A stretch of 10,365 nt of DNA from an uncultured Oscillospiraceae bacterium (lineage in GTDB: Bacteria; Bacillota; Clostridia; Oscillospirales; Oscillospiraceae): the NCBI GenBank assembly GCA_934565615.1, contig CAKTIH010000082.1:1-10365 (forward strand). Reading direction: 5' to 3'. The notes under the pieces are model-generated. The model was not told the origin of the DNA and made no database searches. It saw nothing but the letters and a program-made list of their open reading frames with translations. Shown here in pieces: positions 1-5,924 of the stretch; position 1 is the stretch's first letter, and every line of letters begins with the position of its first letter. The translations under genes and the position numbers were made by a program.

Positions 1-1
1 A

Positions 2-44
2 AGGCGTGGGCACCACGCCGCCCACGCCTCTACTGCTTTTTTTT
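2..44. terminator. GC-rich hairpin with downstream T-tract at window edge
   Basis: A perfect 10-bp stem (AGGCGTGGGC at 2-11 pairing with 20-29) encloses an 8-base loop. A run of eight T follows at 37-44, seven bases after the stem. On the plus strand it could end a gene lying left of the window, although the gap before the T-run is longer than ideal. On the minus strand the same stem sits just beyond the stop of the zinc-ribbon gene (94) and could end that operon, but the bases that would form its T-tract are outside the window. Orientation is therefore undecided. Confidence 0.6.
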
Positions 45-93
45 GCTAAGCTCTACCCCAACTATTGACATAGAACCGGTTTTTGCTTATCGA

Positions 94-606
94 TCATTCC
101 TTATCAGGCTCGTCCGAGTCGTCGTCGCCGAGGTCGAACTCAAGCTTTTCGCCGCAGTTGGGGCACTCGATGGAGCCTTCGGTGAGAGTGTCCTCGTCGA
201 AGCTGATCTCCTCGCCGCAGACGGGGCAAGTGGCATCATATATCACGCCGTCATACTCCGGCTCTTCGCCGTCCTCTTCGTCCTCGTCATCGCTGCAGCA
301 GCGGCCGCAGCCGCAGCAGCCGGCGGAGTCATCATCGTCCTCATCGTCCCAGTCGTCATACTCATCGTCGTCCTCGGGAAAGTCAAGGTCACAGGTGAGC
401 TCTTCGAGATAGTTCAGCTCATCGCAGACCTCGTCGAGAGCCTCGTCATGCTCGTCATAGCATGCATGAAGGTCTTCTATTTCATGCGCCATGTCGGAGA
501 GAAGCTCATTGAGAGCGTTCCACAGCTTGCCTTCCTTGGAATCCGGAGCGATGCCCAGACCCTCGGTCAGCCCCTTCAGATATGCCGCCTTTTCCACTAC
601 TGTCAT
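94..606 (-). CDS. Acidic zinc-ribbon protein, CD1247 N-terminal-domain type
   Basis: This is a 170-residue soluble protein of unknown function. Residues 1-75 are probably helical (from MTVVEKAAYLKGL onward) and resemble the N-terminal domain that Clostridia annotations name after C. difficile CD1247; that naming is from memory. Residues 78-118 are a low-complexity stretch of Asp and Glu, interrupted by a cysteine cluster, CCGCGRCC, at 97-104. The C-terminus is a zinc ribbon with CPVC (C127, C130) and CPNC (C148, C151), followed by a short acidic tail. The ATG start is set by AAGGAGG at 615-621, eight bases upstream. It lies downstream of efp, as is common in Clostridia, but an intrinsic terminator separates the two. 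A role linked to translation is only guilt by association. The second cysteine cluster could bind another metal. Confidence 0.85.
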   Translation of the reverse strand: MTVVEKAAYLKGLTEGLGIAPDSKEGKLWNALNELLSDMAHEIEDLHACYDEHDEALDEVCDELNYLEELTCDLDFPEDDDEYDDWDDEDDDDSAGCCGCGRCCSDDEDEEDGEEPEYDGVIYDATCPVCGEEISFDEDTLTEGSIECPNCGEKLEFDLGDDDSDEPDKE

Positions 607-623
607 TTTGAAAACCTCCTTAG

Positions 624-658
624 AAAAAATACGGGGAAAGACCGCTGATCTTCCCCCG
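624..658 (-). terminator. Intrinsic terminator between efp and the zinc-ribbon gene
   Basis: On the minus strand a 10-bp stem (649-658 pairing with 632-641, one G.U wobble) encloses a 7-base loop and is followed by TA and then six T (629-624). It starts 15 bases after the efp stop codon. The T-tract ends only two bases before the AAGGAGG ribosome site of the next gene, so termination here would directly cut expression of that gene. No separate promoter for the zinc-ribbon gene is visible between the stem and its start, so read-through is its likely source of transcript. Confidence 0.85.
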
Positions 659-672
659 CTTATAGACTTGAA

Positions 673-1236
673 TTATGCTCTGGACAGATACTCGCCCGTG
701 CGGGTGTCGATCTTGATCTTCTCGCCCGGCTCGATGAACAGAGGGACCTTGATCTCCGCGCCGGTCTCGACGGTCGCGGGCTTGGTCGCGTTGGTCGCAG
801 TATTGCCTGCAAAGCCCGGATCGGTCTGTGTGACCTCAAGCTCCACGAAGAAGGGAGGCTCAACATTGAATACCTTGCCCTTGTAGGAGTAGATGGTGCA
901 TTCCATGTTCTCTTTGACAAACTTGAAGTTGTCGCTCAGAACGCTTGCGTCGACAGGCTCGAGCTCATAGGTCTCGGGGTTCATGAAGTAGTACAGGTTG
1001 CCGTCATTGTAGCTGTACTCCATAGTCATGCGGTCGACAGTTGCGGCCTCGAACTTTGCGGTGGGGTTAAAGGATTCCTCACGGATAGCGCCGGTCATGA
1101 TCTTCTTGTACTTGGTGCGGACAAAGGCTGCGCCTTTGCCGGGCTTGACGTGCTGGAACTCGATGACCTGGCATACATCGTTATCATACTCAAAGGTAAC
1201 GCCGTTTCTGAAATCGCCTGCGGTAATAGTTGCCAT
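673..1236 (-). CDS. efp: Elongation factor P
   Basis: The 187-residue product is of normal length for EF-P (about 185). EF-P binds between the P and E sites of ribosomes stalled on polyproline stretches and promotes peptide bond formation. The sequence shows the three-domain EF-P plan: an N-terminal KOW-like domain with the tip loop KPGKGAAF, whose Lys34 occupies the position modified in other bacteria; a middle OB domain (about 66-127); and a C-terminal OB domain with the family signature region around residues 150-180 (PLFIEPGEKIKIDTRTGEY). The start is the ATG preceded by GGGAGG at 1246-1251. A longer in-frame ATG at 1308 lies inside the promoter's -35 box and is rejected. None of the known lysine-modifying enzymes (EpmA, EarP, YmfI) is in the window, so the modification state cannot be told. 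The gene has its own promoter. Confidence 0.98.
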   Translation of the reverse strand: MATITAGDFRNGVTFEYDNDVCQVIEFQHVKPGKGAAFVRTKYKKIMTGAIREESFNPTAKFEAATVDRMTMEYSYNDGNLYYFMNPETYELEPVDASVLSDNFKFVKENMECTIYSYKGKVFNVEPPFFVELEVTQTDPGFAGNTATNATKPATVETGAEIKVPLFIEPGEKIKIDTRTGEYLSRA

Positions 1237-1279
1237 ATATGGGAACCTCCCAAAATAAAATTTATTATTTATCTTTGAT

Positions 1280-1308
1280 ATTTTACAGTATCTCCGCGAA
1301 TTTTGCAA
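1280..1308 (-). promoter_or_regulatory. Sigma-A-type promoter of efp
   Basis: On the minus strand the -35 box TTGCAA (1308-1303) and the -10 box TAAAAT (1285-1280) are separated by exactly 17 bases. Transcription should start near 1273, giving a leader of about 37 bases to the efp ATG. The sequence downstream of the -10 box is very AT-rich. A small GGGA/TCCC palindrome at 1241-1251 covers the ribosome site and might modestly affect initiation. Confidence 0.75.
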
Positions 1309-1343
1309 GCATTATTTATAAAATGTGGAGCGTTATGCCATAG

Positions 1344-2483
1344 TCAGCGCCCCGGATACTGCGGTGAGCGCCGCCCCCCCAGTTCTTTTCGTGCGTATCT
1401 GTATGCGGCAATAAACCCTGACTGCATTGCGTGAATAACGGCCGCAATCGCAAGAGATATAACAATGTTCTTGAAAACGACTTCCGGAAAATACCGAAAA
1501 CGCATAAATTCAAGATATTCCTTCTCCCTGACCTCCAAATACAGGACACAGTCCGGAATATATGAAACGAGATATGCGGGCAAAGTCAGCCTTGAAATAT
1601 AGTGGATAACGCCTGATACTTGAGCATTAAGATTATAACTGAAGGAATTGATAAACAGGAAAATAAGGCCGCTCTTTATAAAAGTAAAAACGCCCTCATA
1701 CTCGGTCAGCTTTGTCAGTCTCTTAAAAAGACAGGAAACTATTCCCAGAACAAGAAAGACACCTACAGTGAGCGCGGCAATTACCGCGCTGTTCAGCTTC
1801 TTCATGTCAACATAGCAACGGATATATGCGCCGAGGTAATAATACGCTATTGGATAAACAGCAATCCACCTATACGGAAACAACTGGGTTGCGGTTTTTG
1901 AGAGAGAATTGTTAAGGAAAGCGCCCGGAGTGATTAGGTCAAATCCGTTAAATAAAGACGGCACAATGGAGATCAGCACAATTGCTACAAGTATCAGTTT
2001 TCTGCTCTCCTGAGCGGCTGCACTTTTCCATAGCCTGTTCAGAAGCGGAATGATAACAACAAGTCCAAAGTACATATCAATGTACCACGCGTAGCTGCCA
2101 AAACCAAAAAGGGAAAGCAGCCAGTATTTTATGTCAGACAGGTCATATTCATGTAAATAGAATACTTGAAAAGCAAAAATAGCGATACTGCACAATATCC
2201 AAGTCAAAAAAATGTTGAAATACTTCTTTACATGGTTCCAATATGAGGCAGTGGTAAGCTCAATATCTCTATCGATATACAAATACCCTGTAAGAATAAC
2301 AAATAAAGGGACGCATACCATAAGAGAATCGCGTAAAACTACTTCAATATACATCAGCGGCTGCTCGTACCATTTGCCATAGTAGCCTGTTTTCAGGAAG
2401 AAATGTACTGAGATGACACATATAAACGCGAATATTCTTGTTATATCGAGACCGACATCAAAGGCCGGGGCGTTCTTTTTCAT
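1344..2483 (-). CDS. Acyltransferase-3 family membrane protein
   Basis: This 379-residue polytopic membrane protein has about ten hydrophobic segments. The N-terminal helix carries the family's Arg and His pattern (R16 and H27 in ITRIFAFICVISVH). A later segment, AWYIDMYFGLVVIIPLLN at 132-149, matches the Trp-containing helix typical of this family (WecH/OafA-like). Members move acyl groups, often acetyl, onto cell-surface sugars or peptidoglycan; the acceptor here cannot be told. The start ATG has a weak ribosome site (AAAGG, 12 bases upstream). The gene is visibly more AT-rich than the genes on both sides and separates pepP from efp, which are usually adjacent, so it is probably a later arrival. 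A G7 run near the 3' end (1380-1374) affects only the last dozen residues. No clear terminator follows, so transcripts may run into efp. A TTGACG at 21 bases from TATACT (about 2508-2540) is a poor promoter candidate. Confidence 0.85.
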   Translation of the reverse strand: MKKNAPAFDVGLDITRIFAFICVISVHFFLKTGYYGKWYEQPLMYIEVVLRDSLMVCVPLFVILTGYLYIDRDIELTTASYWNHVKKYFNIFLTWILCSIAIFAFQVFYLHEYDLSDIKYWLLSLFGFGSYAWYIDMYFGLVVIIPLLNRLWKSAAAQESRKLILVAIVLISIVPSLFNGFDLITPGAFLNNSLSKTATQLFPYRWIAVYPIAYYYLGAYIRCYVDMKKLNSAVIAALTVGVFLVLGIVSCLFKRLTKLTEYEGVFTFIKSGLIFLFINSFSYNLNAQVSGVIHYISRLTLPAYLVSYIPDCVLYLEVREKEYLEFMRFRYFPEVVFKNIVISLAIAAVIHAMQSGFIAAYRYARKELGGRRSPQYPGR

Positions 2484-2592
2484 AGTGAATATGTACCTTT
2501 CTGTCAGCAGTATAGGGCTATTCCATGAGATACTGCGTCAAATGAGAAATCAGCGGCGAAACTGTAAGGCAGCAAAGGTTTTCCCGTAGTCC

Positions 2593-3660
2593 TCACAGCA
2601 CCAGCAGCTCTTTGGGGGCCTTGGTGATGATCTCGGCTCCGGTCTCGCGGATGACCATGACGTCCTCTATGCGCACGCCGAAGCGCCCGGGAATATATAT
2701 ACCCGGCTCCGCCGAGCACACAGCGCCCGCGGGCATCGGAGCTTCGCCGGAGGGGTTCGCGTTCGGCCATTCGTGGATATCAAGGCCAAGGCTGTGGCCG
2801 AAGCCGTGTCCGAAATATTTCCCATAGCCTGCGTCCGAAATGACCTTACGCGCCGCGGCGTCTATTTCCTTGCCGGGCACTCCCGCTCTCGCCGCTGCGA
2901 TGCCCGCGAGCTGCGCGCGCAGGACTGTGTCATAGACATTGCGCATCTCCTCGCTCGCGCCCCCCACAGCGACAGTGCGCGTCATGTCGGAGCAGTAGCC
3001 GTGCTTTATGCTGCCGAAGTCCATAGTGACAAAGTCCCCGGACTGTATCACCTTGTCCCCCGGTACGCCGTGCGGCAGGCTCGTCTTGCTGCCGGTGACG
3101 ACGATGGGATCAAAGGAATTGCCCTCGGAGCCGTTTTTGAGCATGTTATAGACAAGCTCCGCGGCGACCTGTCTTTCGGTCATGCCGGGCTTGATCACGT
3201 GCAGCACTGTCTCCAGCGCCTTTTCGCTTATACGCTGCGCCTCGACCATGCAGGCGATCTCGTCCTCGGACTTTGATGCGCGCAGCGTCTCGAACAGGTC
3301 TCCCGCCGGAAGCAGCTCGCGGCCGAGGGCCTTTTCATAGCCGAGATAGCCGGCGTGGCTGAGCTTTTTATCCTCGGCGGCAAGGCGCACCATACCGGAG
3401 CACACGCTGCGGATGATACCGGTGAGCGGGTGCTCCCGGTCATAGAGGACGACCTCGGTGAGACTGCCGTCAACAGCGGCTTCGGCGGCCTCGATATAGC
3501 GCGAGTCCGTTATGAGCCACGACTTCTCCAAGCCCACGACGACCGCACCGTCCGTTATCGGGAAGCCCGAAGCGCAGCGCTGGTTCTTCTCATCTGTGAC
3601 GAGCACGCCGTCAAGTCTGCGGCGGTGCAGCTCCTGCTGGATCCTTTTTACGTTATTCAT
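2593..3660 (-). CDS. pepP: Xaa-Pro aminopeptidase (aminopeptidase P), M24B family
   Basis: This cytoplasmic metallopeptidase of 355 residues removes an N-terminal residue that precedes proline. Residues 1-125 form the creatinase-like N-terminal domain; residues 130-355 form the pita-bread catalytic domain. All five expected metal ligands are present: D214 (VTMDFG), D225 (CSDMTRT), H289 (HGFGHSLG), E318 (SAEPG) and E332 (RIEDV). The supporting histidines H197 (LPHG) and H296 (DIHEWP) are also there. Length matches the short Firmicute type (B. subtilis YqhT, about 353). The ATG start overlaps the kinase stop as ATGA (3660-3657), with GGAGGAG upstream, so translation is probably coupled to the kinase. 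Neighbourhood with efp is the usual Clostridia and Bacillus arrangement, fitting a shared theme of proline-containing sequences, but an acyltransferase gene lies between them here. Confidence 0.95.
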   Translation of the reverse strand: MNNVKRIQQELHRRRLDGVLVTDEKNQRCASGFPITDGAVVVGLEKSWLITDSRYIEAAEAAVDGSLTEVVLYDREHPLTGIIRSVCSGMVRLAAEDKKLSHAGYLGYEKALGRELLPAGDLFETLRASKSEDEIACMVEAQRISEKALETVLHVIKPGMTERQVAAELVYNMLKNGSEGNSFDPIVVTGSKTSLPHGVPGDKVIQSGDFVTMDFGSIKHGYCSDMTRTVAVGGASEEMRNVYDTVLRAQLAGIAAARAGVPGKEIDAAARKVISDAGYGKYFGHGFGHSLGLDIHEWPNANPSGEAPMPAGAVCSAEPGIYIPGRFGVRIEDVMVIRETGAEIITKAPKELLVL

Positions 3661-5081
3661 ATACCTGTCTCCTCCGATGTGGGCCGCGGGAAGGTCACAA
3701 TGAAGCGTGAGCCCTGCGGCTTATTCTGCCCGACGGCGATGGAGCCGCCGTGCGCCTTGACAGCGTCATGCACGATGCTCAAGCCAAGCCCGCTGCCGCC
3801 GGCCTCGCGCGAGCGCGCCTTATCGACCCGGTAGAAGCGGGAAAAAATGTTGTACGTCTCCTCCTCGGGAATGCCGATGCCGGTATCAGCAACGGTGAAC
3901 TGGACGCTGTCGTCCGTCCCCTTCAGCGACAGCGTGACGCTGCCGTTCGGGACATTATATTTTATCGCGTTTTCAACGAGGTTAAAGATGATGTGGAACA
4001 TATCGTCCACCGTCGCCATGACGACGCAGCCATCCTCAAGCTCGCAGCGCAGCTTCACGTCATGCTCCTTCGCAAGCGGGCGCAGCAGCACCATCGCGTC
4101 CACGGCCACCTGCTTTACATCGACCGGCTCCGGGACGACCTGGATATCGTCGTCAAGCCGCGAGAGGTCAAGCAGCTTCTCGGTCGTGCGCTGGAGACGC
4201 TCGGCTTCGTTGCCGATGTCAGTGACAAACTCGCGCACGGTCTCGGCGTCCATGTTCTCGTTCTGCACGATGCTGTCCGAGAGCAGGCGTATCGACGCAA
4301 GCGGCGTCTTGAGTTCGTGCGACGCGTCGGAGACAAAGCGGCGGCGCTGGTGCTCGGTATCATAAAGTCGCTCGGTAAGCGTATTGAACTCACGCCCGAG
4401 CTCGCTGAGTTCGTCCGTGCCGGATATCGCGAGGCGGTGCTTATAGTCCCCGCCGGCAACGATGCGCATGGAATTGGCAAGGTCGTTCAGCCTCTGGAGA
4501 ACGACTGAGGAATAGACCACGGCCATCACGAGCGCCGCAAGAGCAATTATGAGGGAGACGGTGCGTATCTGCACCTGGAGGTCGTTTATGATGCGGCCGC
4601 GCTCGGCGTCCGTCTCATGCAGGTACACCGCTCCCGTGACGGTGCTCTGGCTGCTGATTGGGATGGCGTAGCTGCTGGAAAAAGCCTCGTCCTCCTGCGA
4701 GGAACGGAACACTGTCTTGCTGCCGAGGGCAGAGAGCAGATCGCCCGCGGCGGTCTGCGGAGCTGCGTGCGTCTGCGTATCGTACACTATATCCCCGGTC
4801 TTACCAGCGACGATTATCCTGTCATAGCCCTGAATGTCGAGAAAGCGCAGCACCTCGGCAATGCTCTCCTGATCCGGATTATCAAGGCTCGCGAGAGCGG
4901 AGGCAAGCGTCGCGGCCTGGCTCTCCATAGCCTTTTCCTTCTCCTGGAACACGGCGTCGCGCGCGGAGATGAGCGGATAGACATTCAGCAGCAGAAGCAG
5001 GATCAGCAGCAGCATTGCTAAGAATGAGAAGAACTGAAAGCGGATGCTGCCGGATCGGAATGTCCAGCGTTTAATCTGCAA
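3657..5081 (-). CDS. Membrane sensor histidine kinase (PhoR/ResE-like)
   Basis: Read from a TTG start, the kinase is 474 residues. It has a transmembrane helix at about 15-38, an extracytoplasmic sensor domain (about 40-172) of unrecognised ligand, a second helix at 175-194, a HAMP linker (about 195-246), a HisKA domain with phospho-acceptor H255 (SDASHELKTP), and a HATPase_c domain with the N-box (N367, N371), G1 box D399-T-G-I-G403, F box (FSRFYRVDKARS) and G2 box (GGSGLGLS at 428-435). All catalytic motifs are intact. TTG at 5081 is chosen because GGGGAGTGGGG lies just upstream, it overlaps the regulator by 11 bases, and the residues before it are shadow sequence from the regulator gene; the first internal ATG would cut into the first helix. 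It pairs with the regulator upstream and is joined by ATGA to aminopeptidase P. The signal is unknown; envelope stress or phosphate are possibilities by family resemblance only. Confidence 0.92.
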   Translation of the reverse strand: MQIKRWTFRSGSIRFQFFSFLAMLLLILLLLLNVYPLISARDAVFQEKEKAMESQAATLASALASLDNPDQESIAEVLRFLDIQGYDRIIVAGKTGDIVYDTQTHAAPQTAAGDLLSALGSKTVFRSSQEDEAFSSSYAIPISSQSTVTGAVYLHETDAERGRIINDLQVQIRTVSLIIALAALVMAVVYSSVVLQRLNDLANSMRIVAGGDYKHRLAISGTDELSELGREFNTLTERLYDTEHQRRRFVSDASHELKTPLASIRLLSDSIVQNENMDAETVREFVTDIGNEAERLQRTTEKLLDLSRLDDDIQVVPEPVDVKQVAVDAMVLLRPLAKEHDVKLRCELEDGCVVMATVDDMFHIIFNLVENAIKYNVPNGSVTLSLKGTDDSVQFTVADTGIGIPEEETYNIFSRFYRVDKARSREAGGSGLGLSIVHDAVKAHGGSIAVGQNKPQGSRFIVTFPRPTSEETGI

Positions 5082-5763
5082 AGTAATACCCCACTCCCCA
5101 CTTGGTGATGATGTATTCCGGCTGGGCGGGATTGAGCTCAAGCTTCTCACGCAGGCGGCGGATATGCACGTCCACAGTGCGCGTATCGCCCTGATAGTCA
5201 TAGCCCCACACGAGGTCGAGCAGCGCCTCGCGGCTGTACACCTTGCCGGGGTTCTTCATCAGAAACAGGATCAGGTCAAACTCCTTCATCGTAAGCTCGA
5301 CCTCCTCGCCGTTCTTCATCGCGCAGCGCTTGGCCTCGTCCACGGTGATGTGCCCGCGGCTTATCGTGCCGCTCTTCTCCTCGGCCGCGGCAGGCGCGGC
5401 GGCTATCGACGCTCTCCTTAAAAGCGCCCGGATGCGCGCCTTGAGGGCAAGGATGTTGAAGGGCTTTGTGACATAATCGTCCGCGCCGGACTCAAAGCCC
5501 ATGAGCAGATCCGCGTCCTCGCTGCGCGCGGTGAGCATGATTATCGGCACGGTGGAGAAGCTGCGGATCTCCTGACAGGCTTCGAGCCCGTCCTTCTTCG
5601 GCATCATCAGGTCAAGGATTATAAGGTCATAGTTTCCGTCGCGCGCCATCGTGACGGCGGTCTCGCCGTCATAGCAGGAATCGACCGTGTAGCCCTCGTT
5701 CTCAAGATTGAACTTGATGCCCTTGACAAGCAGCTTTTCATCATCAACTACAAGAATTTTCAT
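5071..5763 (-). CDS. OmpR/PhoB-family response regulator
   Basis: The 230-residue DNA-binding regulator has a receiver domain (1-118) with acidic pocket D7/D8, phospho-acceptor D51 (LIILDLMMP), T78 and K100 (DYVTKPF). Its winged-helix OmpR-type output domain (about 130-228) includes the recognition-helix region around GDTRTVDVHIRRLREKLE. Start: the ATG giving MKILVVDD is preceded by GGAGAG at six bases; an in-frame ATG ten codons earlier has no ribosome site and is rejected. It is the first gene of the leftward cluster, overlaps the sensor kinase and lies divergent from the D-Ala-D-Ala carboxypeptidase, with 161 bases between the two starts. A role in cell-wall or envelope control is inferred from this layout; the exact orthologue (PhoP, WalR, ResD-like) cannot be fixed by eye. 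Confidence 0.95.
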   Translation of the reverse strand: MKILVVDDEKLLVKGIKFNLENEGYTVDSCYDGETAVTMARDGNYDLIILDLMMPKKDGLEACQEIRSFSTVPIIMLTARSEDADLLMGFESGADDYVTKPFNILALKARIRALLRRASIAAAPAAAEEKSGTISRGHITVDEAKRCAMKNGEEVELTMKEFDLILFLMKNPGKVYSREALLDLVWGYDYQGDTRTVDVHIRRLREKLELNPAQPEYIITKWGVGYYFAD

Positions 5764-5797
5764 TAAGCTCTCCGTTTTTTGCCATGCGCCCATTCGC

Positions 5798-5826
5798 TTG
5801 ACGGGGCAGGAATAATTAGATATAAT
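5798..5826 (+). promoter_or_regulatory. Near-consensus sigma-A promoter of the carboxypeptidase
   Basis: TTGACG (5798-5803) and TATAAT (5821-5826) are separated by 17 bases, one mismatch from full consensus. The expected start is near 5833, leaving a leader of about 90 bases before the ATG at 5925. The leader contains AT-rich direct repeats but no obvious riboswitch or terminator fold. Confidence 0.85.
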
Positions 5827-5889
5827 ACAATTTACGGGCTTTGCCTATCGATAATATCTCTGCATTACGGCAAGCACCCTATCTATATT

Positions 5890-5898
5890 ACTATAACA
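5890..5898 (-). promoter_or_regulatory. Possible extended -10 promoter for the leftward two-component operon
   Basis: On the minus strand TGTTATAGT (5898-5890) fits an extended -10 element; no good -35 box lies 17 bases upstream. If used, transcription starts near 5883 and overlaps the leader of the divergent carboxypeptidase mRNA, leaving about 120 bases before the regulator's ATG. This is a weak call from one motif. Confidence 0.3.
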
Positions 5899-5924
5899 TA
5901 TTCCTGAAAAAACGGGAGAACAAA

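Noticed and set aside
43..648. Plus-strand open frame of 201 codons opposite the zinc-ribbon gene
   Set aside because: Its poly-Ala and hydrophobic content comes from reading the Asp/Glu codons of the acidic protein backwards; there is no ribosome site.
1237..1308. N-terminal extension of EF-P by 24 residues
   Set aside because: The extension covers the -35 and -10 boxes and lacks a ribosome site, whereas the ATG at 1236 has GGGAGG and gives the normal family length.
3750..4508. Plus-strand open frame of 252 codons opposite the first sensor kinase
   Set aside because: It is antisense to a complete kinase with all motifs, has shadow-type composition and no ribosome site.
5841..5924. N-terminal extension of the carboxypeptidase by 28 residues
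   Set aside because: It would put the signal peptide inside the protein, has no ribosome site and lies just after the predicted transcription start.
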